Shown here piece by piece: positions 24,495-32,896 of a stretch of 64,000 nucleotides of DNA. The notes beneath the pieces were generated by a model. The model was not told the origin of the DNA and searched no databases. It saw nothing but the letters and a program-made list of their open reading frames with translations. The stretch covers positions 62,001 through 126,000 of the forward strand of contig NZ_MSJM01000005.1 in assembly GCF_001921845.1 (NCBI RefSeq). The letters run 5' to 3'. The number at the start of each line of letters is the position of its first letter. Within the stretch, counting starts at the first letter, position 1. Source of the stretch: Streptococcus cuniculi. Its GTDB lineage: Bacteria; Bacillota; Bacilli; Lactobacillales; Streptococcaceae. A program made the translations under genes and the position numbers.

Positions 24495-24596
24495 ATAGTT
24501 TCTATTCCTTTCTTATATTCAGACACTTTAAGACTATCATATCATAAAAAAACTAGATACAAAAACAAATGGTATGGTAGATGTTTTCTCTAAAAA

Positions 24597-24707
24597 AACA
24601 AAAGTTTAACAAAGAAATCAAAAAAACATCATTGAAAGCGTTGACAACATCTAAAAAATAACTTATAATCAAATTATAACAAAAGTTTAACAAAATGTTA
24701 ACAAAAA
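24597..24707. promoter_or_regulatory. Divergent control region of the PTS operon: DeoR-type repeats, cre site, consensus promoter
   Basis: AACAAAAGTTTAACAAA occurs at 24597-24613 and 24678-24694, and a shorter form GTTAACAAAAA follows at 24697. Between them TTGACA (24641-24646), 17 bases and TATAAT (24664-24669) make a perfect promoter for the PTS genes. A perfect cre, TTGAAAGCGTTGACA (24632-24646), covers the -35 box. So repression by a DeoR-type protein and by CcpA is expected. Confidence 0.88.
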
Positions 24708-24717
24708 GAGGTGAAAA

Positions 24718-25173
24718 ATGTATAAAGATATGTTGCAAGCTGATTTGGTAAAGTTGGATTGTAATGTTTCTAACCATGTTGATCTGTTTCAATTAATTGG
24801 AAAGGAGCTAAAAGAAAAAGGATATGTAACAGATCAGTATGTGGAGGCGTTATTGGAGAGAGAACAGCAATTTCCAACAGGCCTAAAGACAAAATTTGTC
24901 AATATTGCAATTCCTCATACCGATCCGCAAGTGATTGAAAAACCGTTTATTTTTATTGTAAAAAATAGTACCCCCCTCGATATGCTCCAAATGGGAGATA
25001 ATTCCGAGATGACGTGTTGCTATTTCATGTTCCTAGGAATCAAAGATCCTACAGGACAGGTAGGTCTACTTGCAAAGCTGATGGAAATTTTTTCACAGGA
25101 AGCATTTGTACAGGAATTTGTTCAAACAACAACAGATTTGGACATGTATCAGTTAGTAAATCATTATTTATAA
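24718..25173 (+). CDS. PTS EIIA component, galactitol/fructose type
   Basis: A 151-residue cytoplasmic phosphocarrier of the PTS_EIIA_2 family. The phospho-accepting His67 lies in NIAIPHTDP. It passes phosphate from HPr to the EIIB protein encoded next. It is the first gene of the rightward PTS operon and has an AGAGGTG ribosome site. Confidence 0.92.
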   Translation: MYKDMLQADLVKLDCNVSNHVDLFQLIGKELKEKGYVTDQYVEALLEREQQFPTGLKTKFVNIAIPHTDPQVIEKPFIFIVKNSTPLDMLQMGDNSEMTCCYFMFLGIKDPTGQVGLLAKLMEIFSQEAFVQEFVQTTTDLDMYQLVNHYL

Positions 25174-25187
25174 AGGAGTCCATTGTT

Positions 25188-25490
25188 ATGGCTAAAAAAC
25201 TTATTGTCGCATGTGGTAGCGGAGTGGCAACTAGTACTACCATTGCAGAGAAAATTAAATCACGCTTTGAAGATGATAACATTAGCTATCCTGTTGAAGC
25301 GGTTGATTACAAATCAATTTTAAACGAGCTACCTCAAGCAAGTATCTATGTCTACATTGCAAAACCAGAAACAGAAGTTCTGGAAGAAGCAGAGCGTCTA
25401 GGTGTAGCGGTATTTCCGGGTGTACCATTTTTAACTGGTATGGGTGTAGATGGTGTTTATGAAGAAATTGTAGCCGCAACAAAAAAATGA
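25188..25490 (+). CDS. PTS EIIB component, galactitol type
   Basis: A 100-residue EIIB of the lactose/galactitol superfamily. The phospho-accepting Cys9 lies in IVACGSGVATST, the P-loop-like motif of GatB proteins. The ATG at 25188 follows AAAGGAGTCC and is 15 bases after the EIIA stop. Confidence 0.92.
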   Translation: MAKKLIVACGSGVATSTTIAEKIKSRFEDDNISYPVEAVDYKSILNELPQASIYVYIAKPETEVLEEAERLGVAVFPGVPFLTGMGVDGVYEEIVAATKK

Positions 25491-25513
25491 TGCGTTGAGA
25501 GGAGTGAAAAATT

Positions 25514-26863
25514 ATGAGTATCTTTAAAGATGTCATTCAATGGATTTTGAATTTAGGATCAGCTATCTTTGTTCCCTTGATTATTCTAGTTTTAGGATTA
25601 TTGGTTGGAATGAAGGTTAAAAAAGCATTTATTTCAGCTATTACGCTAGGGGTTGCGTTCACAGGAATGGGCATGATTATTGGATTCATGTCTGGAGCGG
25701 TATCGCCTGCCTCTGAAGCACTCGCCTTGAATACAGGTATTTCTCTGCCAGCCTTGGACTTGGGTTGGACAGGTGCCGCTAGTATTGTATGGTCTTGGAC
25801 CTTTGCCTTCACATTCTTTGCTGTTCAAATTGCGATTAATATTTTAATGCTCAGCTTTAACTGGACCAAAACATTGAATGTGGATATGTGGAACGTTTGG
25901 GGCAAGGCTCTTACGGGCTACCTCGTATATTATGTGAGTGGAAAATTGTGGGCTGGTTTCCTCGTAGCAGCTCTCCAAGTTGTCCTTGAGTTGAAACTTG
26001 GCGATATGTTCCAAAAACATATTGAAGATTTGACAGGTATTCCAATGGTGACTGTTACACACTGTATGAATTTATCGGCTGTATTCATGTTGCCAGTGAA
26101 TAAATTGATGGATAAAATTCCATTCTTGAATAAAAAAGCAGATACGGACTCTCTCCGTAAGAAGATTGGTATCTTCTCAGAAAACTCTGTGATGGGCTTC
26201 ATTATCGGGGTGTGTCTTGGTTTTGCAGGAGCGTATACTGTCTCTAATTCCTTGAATCTAGGGATTCAGGTTGCAACAGCGATGGCCCTCTTCCCAATGG
26301 TCAGCAAGTTGTTTATGCAATCTCTCTCACCACTTGCGGATGCCATGTCTGAATTTATGAAAAAACGCTTTAATGACCGTGAAGTGTATATCGGAATGGA
26401 CTGGCCGCTACTCGCGGGTCGTTCAGAAGTTTGGGTAACTCTTATCTTGATGGTACCATTCTTCATTGGTTATTCGTTGATTTTACCGGGGAATACGGTA
26501 TTACCAATTGCAGGTGTATTAAACTATTCTATCGCAGTCGGTGGACTTTTGCTGACCGGTGGTAATTTGGCACGGATGATGATTTTAGGTGTTATCTACC
26601 TACCACTCTATCTTTACAGTGCAACATACTTTGCACCGATTTTAACAGGTCTAGCAAACCAGACTGGCGCTGTTGATGTAGAAAAAGGGAAATTAATCAC
26701 TTGGTCTACGATTGAAGCACCAGAACTGCGGATATTATTTGCCGAAACCTTTAATGCCAATGTGCTTGCGATTGGAGGGGCGGTGTTATTCCTTGTCTTG
26801 TTCGTATGGTTGTATAAAACAATGATGCAACAAGAAGTACCGTCAAAACGTTATGAAAACTAA
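25514..26863 (+). CDS. PTS EIIC component, galactitol (GatC) family
   Basis: A 449-residue membrane permease with about ten hydrophobic segments, starting MSIFKDVIQWILNLGSAIFV. The LGVAFTGMGMIIGFMSGAVS stretch and NLGIQVATAMALFPM are typical of EIIC_Gat. It forms the sugar channel and phosphorylates the substrate together with EIIB. GatC-type permeases transport galactitol, but relatives carry other polyols and pentoses, so the substrate is open. The following small gene overlaps it by 11 bases. Confidence 0.92.
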   Translation: MSIFKDVIQWILNLGSAIFVPLIILVLGLLVGMKVKKAFISAITLGVAFTGMGMIIGFMSGAVSPASEALALNTGISLPALDLGWTGAASIVWSWTFAFTFFAVQIAINILMLSFNWTKTLNVDMWNVWGKALTGYLVYYVSGKLWAGFLVAALQVVLELKLGDMFQKHIEDLTGIPMVTVTHCMNLSAVFMLPVNKLMDKIPFLNKKADTDSLRKKIGIFSENSVMGFIIGVCLGFAGAYTVSNSLNLGIQVATAMALFPMVSKLFMQSLSPLADAMSEFMKKRFNDREVYIGMDWPLLAGRSEVWVTLILMVPFFIGYSLILPGNTVLPIAGVLNYSIAVGGLLLTGGNLARMMILGVIYLPLYLYSATYFAPILTGLANQTGAVDVEKGKLITWSTIEAPELRILFAETFNANVLAIGGAVLFLVLFVWLYKTMMQQEVPSKRYEN

Positions 26864-27095
26864 AAAAGCCTTTTGGCTAATGCTATTGTTGGTTGCTGTC
26901 ATCTTGTTCTTGCTTGGTCTCAATACGGGTTACTATCTCTATAATCTCGTAGCGATTGTGCTAAGTTTTATCGTCTATCGCAAAGGATACGATGAATTAT
27001 TTAAAGAATATGATGACAGTCAAAAAGAAAAACGTGAAACAGCAGAAAAAATTTATGCTGCCTTACGCCAAGGAAAAAAGAAAGGGGAAGAGTAG
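26853..27095 (+). CDS. Small membrane protein in the PTS operon
   Basis: An 80-residue protein with two hydrophobic segments (about 7-24 and 27-42) followed by a charged tail (FKEYDDSQKEKRETAEKI). It overlaps the EIIC gene by 11 bases and ends one base before the aldolase start, so it is translationally coupled at both ends. I do not recognise the family. A small accessory subunit of the permease is a possibility only. Confidence 0.7.
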   Translation: MKTKKAFWLMLLLVAVILFLLGLNTGYYLYNLVAIVLSFIVYRKGYDELFKEYDDSQKEKRETAEKIYAALRQGKKKGEE

Positions 27096-27848
27096 ATGAC
27101 GAGTGGAAAAATTCTATTTTCAGAAGAAAGAAAGGCTCTCGCAGATGCGGTATATTTAACATATCACCGTAAGAATACAAATACAGCTGGAGGGAATTTC
27201 TCCTTCAAAACAGTTGATAAAAATGGTAAGGAATACATTATCATGACACCGTCAATGATGTCAGAGGCTTACCATGGAAAGATTAGTCCATCACAAGTCT
27301 TAGTTGTGGATTATGATACAGAGGAAGTCGTTGCTGGTGAGGGGAAAGTAACGCGTGAGATTAACATGCACTTTGCTTGCTATCGTACAAATCCTGACAT
27401 CAAGTGTGTTTTCCATGCGCATGCACCAAATGCTATGTTCTGGGCAACGAGCCATCTGGACATGCCAAATGTGACAGAGTCAACGCAGAAAGTAGAATAT
27501 ATCAAGGTCTTGGATTTTGCTCCAAATACGACACCTGAATTAGCAGAAATTGTCCGCCAAGAGTTGTTGCATTCAGATGGCAAACTGCCGAAAGAATACC
27601 TGCTCGATAGCCATGGGGTATTGATTTTAACGCCGGGTGCTGATGGAGAAGAGGCCTTAAACAAAGCTCTTCAAATTCTTGATACAGTCGAGTGGAATGC
27701 AGAAATAGCATATAAACAGACCATTTTCCAAAAATTAGGTATTTTGGATGGCTACTATTCAAAAGGCCGTAAAATCGGAACCATTGATGATTTAATTCAT
27801 CACAGACCGATTTGGAATCATATTGAACAAGATGAAGGATATGAATAA
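27096..27848 (+). CDS. Class II aldolase/adducin-family protein
   Basis: A 250-residue zinc aldolase or epimerase of the AraD/FucA fold. AGGNFSFKT near the N terminus is the phosphate-binding loop, REINMHFACY holds the expected catalytic Glu and a His, and FHAHAPNA gives the zinc histidines. A third His appears in DSHGVLILTPG. Family members cleave sugar 1-phosphates or epimerise ribulose 5-phosphate. The C-terminal 60 residues are longer than in the shortest family members. The start follows GGGGAAGAGTAG at the end of the small membrane protein gene. Confidence 0.88.
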   Translation: MTSGKILFSEERKALADAVYLTYHRKNTNTAGGNFSFKTVDKNGKEYIIMTPSMMSEAYHGKISPSQVLVVDYDTEEVVAGEGKVTREINMHFACYRTNPDIKCVFHAHAPNAMFWATSHLDMPNVTESTQKVEYIKVLDFAPNTTPELAEIVRQELLHSDGKLPKEYLLDSHGVLILTPGADGEEALNKALQILDTVEWNAEIAYKQTIFQKLGILDGYYSKGRKIGTIDDLIHHRPIWNHIEQDEGYE

Positions 27849-27860
27849 GTAGACATGAGA

Positions 27861-27893
27861 GGGAGAGGCTGGGAGAAAGACCAGCCTCCTTTT
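27861..27893 (+). terminator. Terminator-like hairpin between the two aldolase genes
   Basis: AGAGGCTGG and CCAGCCTC form a stem of eight or nine base pairs followed by CTTTTGG. It lies between genes of one operon and may reduce expression of the downstream aldolase. Confidence 0.55.
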
Positions 27894-27925
27894 GGTTGTA
27901 AATAAGCATAGAGGAGACAGTTGAT

Positions 27926-28741
27926 ATGAAACAGTTTGAGCATTCTCAGGTAGTCCAGGAACTTTGTGCGATAACGTATGATATGTGGCGCAATGGTTGG
28001 GATGAATATAATGGTGGAAACGTCAGTTATTTGCTCTCAGAAGATGAGGTAGGTGAACTGCAAGAGGCAGCACCTCGGGTCAAGGTAGAAGTCGAGGCTA
28101 TTCCAGAGAGCCTTGTTGGGCGGTACTTGTTGATTACAGCGTCGGGAAGCCATTTTAGGACCTTAAAGGATCATGTAAAAAGAGATACAGGAGTTGTACG
28201 GATTGTAACAAATGGGTATGAAGTTCTTTGGGGATTTGAGGAAAATCGCAAGCCTACGAGTGAATTTTATATGCACATCTTGGCGCATGCAAAACGCTTG
28301 TCAATCAACCCCCATCATCGAGTGGTGGTGCATAATCATGCGACGAATATCGTGCTGTATTCACTCTTAAATGAGGTGACGAGTCGATCGTTGACGCTTG
28401 ATTTATGGTCGGTGTTAACAGAATCAATCGTTGTTTTTCCAGATGGGATTGCGGTGTTGCCATGGGAAGTGCCTGGTACGCACCAGATTGGACTGGACAC
28501 GGCGGAGGAATTGGCGGAGCACCGCATTGTCGTATGGGCCAAACATGGCGTCTTATCAACAGGGGTTGATTATCAAGATTGCTTTGGCTTGATTGAAACA
28601 GCAGATAAGGCAGCAAAACTGGCCTTAGATTTGCAACGGATTAGTGGAAAACCAATCGCAGAAAACAATGTCTTATCAAAGGATAACCTTAGAGCAGTCT
28701 GTCAGGCCCTGAAAGTGAAAGGAAAATATTTAGGGGAGTAA
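27926..28741 (+). CDS. Rhamnulose-1-phosphate aldolase-like class II aldolase (RhaD type)
   Basis: A 271-residue aldolase with the RhaD layout: GWDEYNGGNVSYLL near the N terminus, ITASGSHFRTL, PTSEFYMHILAH with the catalytic Glu region, VVHNHATNIV with zinc histidines, FPDGIAVLPWEVPGT and WAKHGVL. The length is close to RhaD of enterobacteria. RhaD splits L-rhamnulose 1-phosphate into DHAP and L-lactaldehyde. No rhamnose isomerase or rhamnulokinase is nearby; here the PTS would provide the phosphorylated ketose. The substrate may therefore differ from rhamnulose phosphate. Confidence 0.88.
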   Translation: MKQFEHSQVVQELCAITYDMWRNGWDEYNGGNVSYLLSEDEVGELQEAAPRVKVEVEAIPESLVGRYLLITASGSHFRTLKDHVKRDTGVVRIVTNGYEVLWGFEENRKPTSEFYMHILAHAKRLSINPHHRVVVHNHATNIVLYSLLNEVTSRSLTLDLWSVLTESIVVFPDGIAVLPWEVPGTHQIGLDTAEELAEHRIVVWAKHGVLSTGVDYQDCFGLIETADKAAKLALDLQRISGKPIAENNVLSKDNLRAVCQALKVKGKYLGE

Positions 28742-28743
28742 AA

Positions 28744-29370
28744 AGGGAGTGGGACAGAAATCGATAACTCGTAAGAGTTCGATTTTGTAGTCCTCGCTTT
28801 CTCATTTCTAGGCTCGGATATCAACAGTCACTCCCCTGACTGTCCTCGCTCTCTAGTTTCTAAGCTCGGGTATCAACAGTCACTCCCCTGACTGTTGATA
28901 CCCGCAAGTTGACTAGCTTCCACAATCGAGAATTGTGGAAGGTTGGAAATAAGGCTAGCGAAGAATCGTTCGCTAGCCTCTTCTAATAGAATATTGATTT
29001 ATCAATGTCATGGATAAGTTGCTCACAACTTTCTATTCTCTTCAATGCTCCACTGGAGCATTGAACCCAGCGACAAGCCTCGCTTTCGGATTTCTAGGCT
29101 CAGGTATCAATAGTCACTTCCCTGACTGTCTTCGCTTTCTAGTTTCCGAGCTCAGGTATTAACAGTCCACTGGACTGTTAATATATACGTCAACCTGTTA
29201 AATCTATAAAACGTAACGAGGTAAGGGACTTTTATCCCAACCTCTACTTTTACCACAGCGAAAAGTATCTGATGGGGCTCGCTCCGCTCGCGAAAATCGA
29301 CAAATCGAGTGTTCAGTTAGCAGGGCTTTTGAACTTGTTTAAATAGATTTTGGGGTTGTCTACGTTCTGA
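28744..29370. repeat. Large mosaic of dispersed intergenic repeats
   Basis: About 630 bases without a gene between the rhaD-like gene and gshAB. It contains the GGGAGTGGGAC block, a 15-bp stem GGGTATCAACAGTCA/TGACTGTTGATACCC (about 28868-28903), GGCTAGCGAA hairpins, TTCAATGCTCC-act-GGAGCATTGAA (29041-29065), ATTAACAGTCC-act-GGACTGTTAAT (29158-29182) and the CGCTCCGCTCGCG plus TCTACGTTCTGA block also seen at 274-541 and 47140-47410. Blocks repeat within it. No coding sequence is seen. Confidence 0.85.
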
Positions 29371-29397
29371 AACAGCTGAAAAACCAGCTGTTTTTTT
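29371..29397 (+). terminator. Terminator of the PTS/aldolase operon
   Basis: AACAGCTG and CAGCTGTT flank a six-base loop and are followed by a seven-T run. It comes directly after the TCTACGTTCTGA end of the repeat, about 630 bases beyond the last gene. Confidence 0.85.
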
Positions 29398-29442
29398 GTT
29401 CCATAGTTTATCTTGCTACTTCTCTAATCTATAGTCAAAAGA

Positions 29443-31695
29443 CTATACTATCTCAGGAAATAGCTTAGCGATGATTTTGGGAGTGAGTGCCTGTCCGGGT
29501 CCTTGGTAGCAGTAGGTGTGCATGTACATGGACGGATTGAAGTTGAGCTCGATGCAGGTGCAGTTCGGAGTTTCCTTGCTAGACGGTAAGGTCGTATCTG
29601 GAATAATCAGGTCAACGCCGCAGACCCAAGCTCCAATAGACGTCGCCATATCGGCTGCCAGTTGTTTGTAGCTCTCATCCATCTGATTGGTCACATCAAT
29701 TGAGTCACCGCCTGTTGAGATATTAGAGTTACCGCGCAATTCTGCTTTTTGTCCTGCTTCTAAAATGGTATCTGGACGGTAGCCCTGCTGGTCTAACATC
29801 AGTAGCTCAATCTCGCCTAGATTGATGATTTCAAGCGGAGACCGGTGATCGCGTCCACGCAGTGGATCTTGGTTTTTCAGGTCCACCAATTCTGCAATCG
29901 TATGAATCCCATCTCCCACCACGTTTGCAGCGACACGTAGCAGCACAGCCTCGCATCTTCCGTCTAGGACAAAGAAGCGGTATTCAGTGCCTGCGATAAA
30001 TTCTTCAACCAAGATTTGTGTGTCCTCTAAAAAGGCGATGTCTAGGGCTTTTTCGTAATCTGCCAGGTTGGCACCATCTTGGAAAATGGAAATGCCAAGC
30101 CCAAAGTTGGTTGATTTCGGTTTGACCACAATGGCACGTTTTTCAATCTGTCCATAGTAGCGTAGGGCTGCAGCCTTGCTTGAAAATTCAGCACCTGCTG
30201 GTACGGGAAATCCTGCTCTTGCAAGGATTTTTTTCGTGACCGTCTTATTGGCCATGGCAAGGGGAACCACGTAGTTGTCTTTTGAAGTCATGTTGCCATT
30301 TTTTACATATTCGACATGGTCCTTGTGCCAGAGTTTGAGAAATTGGTCTTCTTCGTCGAGAATCTCAAGATGAACTCCTTTTTGAATGGCATCAAACATG
30401 AGCATCTGGGTCGAGAGTTCCATCTCTTCGTAGCCCTTGAGGGCATAGGGTGCGCTCCAAGCATGGTCATGAAAAGTTTGTCCCTGCATGCGGCCAAATT
30501 CCTGAAGTGATTGGTCTTTGACCTGGCGGACTAATTGTCCTGATAGAGTCAACTCAGGCTGGGCAAGCTGTTGTTTAACCGTATCGACCAAGTCTTGGTA
30601 ATACTCTTCCAGTTGGAAATGGGAGATGATAGCTTCCATAGCATCAAGAATGGTCTGCGCATCCGCTTCTAGGGGTAGTGGGGTGAGTGGATGGGCTAGG
30701 GCAATCTGGTTGTTAAGCTCTGTAGCCGTTTTGAGCGTTTCATCTACCTGTTCAGGGCTATCGATCCAAAGCAGAGCAAGGGCAAAGAGATGCACGGTAT
30801 CCAAGGTTTCTTGACTGATAGCAAGAGTATCAAAAGGATTTAGATCAAAACAGCGAAATTCTAAGTAGCGGATTCCCTCGGTCAGATAAGCCCGATTGTG
30901 CTTGTGGCCACGCAAGCGAACAGCTGAGTAAAATTCTTTCTCGGCAGAGAGGTCGCCTGTTTCCACATAGTGCTCAATATCACGGACATAGCTTGCCAAG
31001 TCCGCAAAGGACACGTGGATAGTAGAAGCATTGACATAGCCGTAGGAGCTATTACGAAGAGAGCGGACAGGATGCTCCAAGTCCTCTTTTAAAAACCCTG
31101 TTTCAGCAATAGGGCTTGCGCCGTATAAGTAGGTTAAAAACCAGCGATAGCGCAAGAATTGTTGAGCCAGCTTGAGGTAGAGGTCGTTGGTAAAGGCAAG
31201 CCGAGAGCTATAGCTACTCGTCTCGAATAACTGCTGAATCAAATCAGGTCCCAGCTCCATATTATAATGAATGCCAGACATAGACTGGAGGAGTTTGCCG
31301 TAGCGTTGTCCTAGACCTTGTCGATATTGGTACTCAAAGGCATCGTCTAGCTGGGCGATGCGGATGTCCTCTTCGCTCGCTTTCGGGGGCATTGAAAGCG
31401 GCCAGAGGTACTCGTCTGCCTCCATGGAGCGGTAGGCGACTTCGGTAATGGCTCCCAGCACCCGTCTGGCTTCCTTGGTAGAGCTGCTCACAGGGGTAAT
31501 CAATTCCAATTGGGACTCGCTATAGTCGGTCTGAATGTAGGGATGAAAATTGCGAGAGCCTAGCTTTTCTGGGTGCGAGGTTTGTGCGATGTGATGGGCT
31601 GCGTTCATGCGTAATGATTCGCGCTCCAATCCAAAACTGGCTTGCAAAATAGGGAGATTTTGTGGTGCTTGCTGGAGTAAATAATTCATCGTCAT
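29443..31695 (-). CDS. gshAB: Bifunctional glutamate-cysteine ligase/glutathione synthetase
   Basis: A 750-residue fused enzyme (GshF type) that makes glutathione from glutamate, cysteine and glycine. The N-terminal gamma-glutamylcysteine ligase domain (about 1-420) starts with ILQASFGLERESLR; the C-terminal ATP-grasp domain (about 490-750) carries VVKPKSTNFGLGISIF, ILVEEFIAGTEYRFFVLDGR and CIELNFNPSMYMHTY. I use the ATG at 31695 (MTMNYLLQQ) because GAGGAAAC lies six bases upstream; an in-frame extension of 56 codons has no support. Presence of this gene gives internal glutathione synthesis, which is not universal in streptococci. Confidence 0.95.
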   Translation of the reverse strand: MTMNYLLQQAPQNLPILQASFGLERESLRMNAAHHIAQTSHPEKLGSRNFHPYIQTDYSESQLELITPVSSSTKEARRVLGAITEVAYRSMEADEYLWPLSMPPKASEEDIRIAQLDDAFEYQYRQGLGQRYGKLLQSMSGIHYNMELGPDLIQQLFETSSYSSRLAFTNDLYLKLAQQFLRYRWFLTYLYGASPIAETGFLKEDLEHPVRSLRNSSYGYVNASTIHVSFADLASYVRDIEHYVETGDLSAEKEFYSAVRLRGHKHNRAYLTEGIRYLEFRCFDLNPFDTLAISQETLDTVHLFALALLWIDSPEQVDETLKTATELNNQIALAHPLTPLPLEADAQTILDAMEAIISHFQLEEYYQDLVDTVKQQLAQPELTLSGQLVRQVKDQSLQEFGRMQGQTFHDHAWSAPYALKGYEEMELSTQMLMFDAIQKGVHLEILDEEDQFLKLWHKDHVEYVKNGNMTSKDNYVVPLAMANKTVTKKILARAGFPVPAGAEFSSKAAALRYYGQIEKRAIVVKPKSTNFGLGISIFQDGANLADYEKALDIAFLEDTQILVEEFIAGTEYRFFVLDGRCEAVLLRVAANVVGDGIHTIAELVDLKNQDPLRGRDHRSPLEIINLGEIELLMLDQQGYRPDTILEAGQKAELRGNSNISTGGDSIDVTNQMDESYKQLAADMATSIGAWVCGVDLIIPDTTLPSSKETPNCTCIELNFNPSMYMHTYCYQGPGQALTPKIIAKLFPEIV

Positions 31696-31827
31696 AGATT
31701 GTTTCCTCGTCATTTCTACTAGTAATATTGTAGCGACTTTAGCTAGGAAAAACAAATTTTTGCTACGTTTTACGTGCTTTCTTGGGGCTGAAATGTCAGA
31801 TAGTAGAAACTTTTTCTTGAAACATGG

Positions 31828-31960
31828 TATAATATAAGCTGCAGAATACTCTATAAATTTCAAAATCTGACCAGGTAATGAAACTGCAGGTTGAACGAAA
31901 GTTCAGCAAGGTGAACGAAGGACGTCAGACCTTGATTTTTGACGAGTATAAGGAGAGATC
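31828..31960 (+). promoter_or_regulatory. Promoter and structured leader of the mevalonate operon
   Basis: TGG-TATAAT (extended -10, 31828-31833) without a good -35 box. The leader of about 120 bases can fold: TCTGAC (31866-31871) pairs with GTCAGA (31924-31929) around an inner TGAACgaaaGTTCA hairpin (about 31892-31905) and a second GTGAACGAAG segment. An AAGGAGAG ribosome site follows. A role in regulation is possible but not shown. Confidence 0.5.
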
Positions 31961-32896
31961 ATGATTGCAAGAGGAAATTCGACAGGTAAGATTATTTTGA
32001 TGGGAGAGCATGCGGTGGTCTATGGTCAGCCAGCCATTGCCATGCCTTTTTCTGCTGTTCAGATTACGGCGGAAGTCCAAGAAGAAGGGCAGGCTCTTTC
32101 TGTTAGTTGTGATTTTTATCAAGGGTTGGTTCATGAGATGCCCAAAATCTGGGAAAGTTTGAAACATGCCATTCGTTTTTCCCTTTACCGAATTGGGGCG
32201 CCGACAGATCCAGCTATTCATATTGAAATTCACTCCACCATTCCAGCCGAACGAGGGATGGGCTCTAGTGCGGCCGTAGCCGCAGCCGTAGCGCGGGCCT
32301 TGTTTGCCTTTTATCAAAAGAACTTATCCGATGAGGAATTGTGGGAAATTGTCCAGTCGTCTGAAAAAATCGCTCATGGCAATCCGTCAGGAATTGATGC
32401 AACGACGGTGACGGGAACAGCCCCAGTCTTTTTTATCAAGGATCAGCCGATTGAGCCCGTGGCACTGTCCTTGGATGCCTATCTTGTCGTAGCAGACACG
32501 GGAAAGACGGGCAATACCTTGGAAGCCATCACCGATGTGGCATTGCTGTACAGGCGCCGTAGTGAAGTGGAAAATTGGATAAAAGCCCTAGGAGACTTGA
32601 CCTATCAAGCAAGGGATTATTTGGCGCACAACCAAGCAGAATTGCTAGGGCAGGTGATGAATCAAGCTCACACCTATTTGAAGGACTTGACGGTGTCAGA
32701 TGAGAGCTTGGATAGGCTGGTTGTCATTGCGCGTCAAACGGGGGCCTTGGGGGCAAAATTAACTGGTGGTGGCAGAGGTGGCTGTATGATTGCCCTTGCT
32801 AAAACCAAGGAAGCAGCCGAGACAATTGCGCAGGCCTTAGCTGGAGCAGGTGCTAGCCAAACGTGGATACAGTATTTAGGAGAACGACATGAGTAA
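31961..32896 (+). CDS. mvaK1: Mevalonate kinase
   Basis: A 311-residue GHMP kinase that phosphorylates mevalonate, the first of four steps here towards isopentenyl diphosphate. It shows GEHAVVYGQPAIAMP (about 15-29), the ATP loop GMGSSAAVAAAVA (99-111), GNPSGIDATT and the C-terminal GAKLTGGGRGGCMIAL. It leads the operon mvaK1-mvaD-mvaK2-fni and overlaps mvaD by eight bases. In pneumococcus this enzyme is feedback-inhibited by diphosphomevalonate. Confidence 0.95.
   Translation: MIARGNSTGKIILMGEHAVVYGQPAIAMPFSAVQITAEVQEEGQALSVSCDFYQGLVHEMPKIWESLKHAIRFSLYRIGAPTDPAIHIEIHSTIPAERGMGSSAAVAAAVARALFAFYQKNLSDEELWEIVQSSEKIAHGNPSGIDATTVTGTAPVFFIKDQPIEPVALSLDAYLVVADTGKTGNTLEAITDVALLYRRRSEVENWIKALGDLTYQARDYLAHNQAELLGQVMNQAHTYLKDLTVSDESLDRLVVIARQTGALGAKLTGGGRGGCMIALAKTKEAAETIAQALAGAGASQTWIQYLGERHE

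Noticed and set aside
25014-25187. Upstream extension of the EIIB frame inside EIIA
   Set aside because: It is out of frame with the EIIA gene; the EIIB family starts at MAKKLIVACG with its own AAAGGAG site.
31696-31863. 56-codon N-terminal extension of gshAB
   Set aside because: Unlike the family, no ribosome site, and ATG 31695 has GAGGAAAC at six bases.
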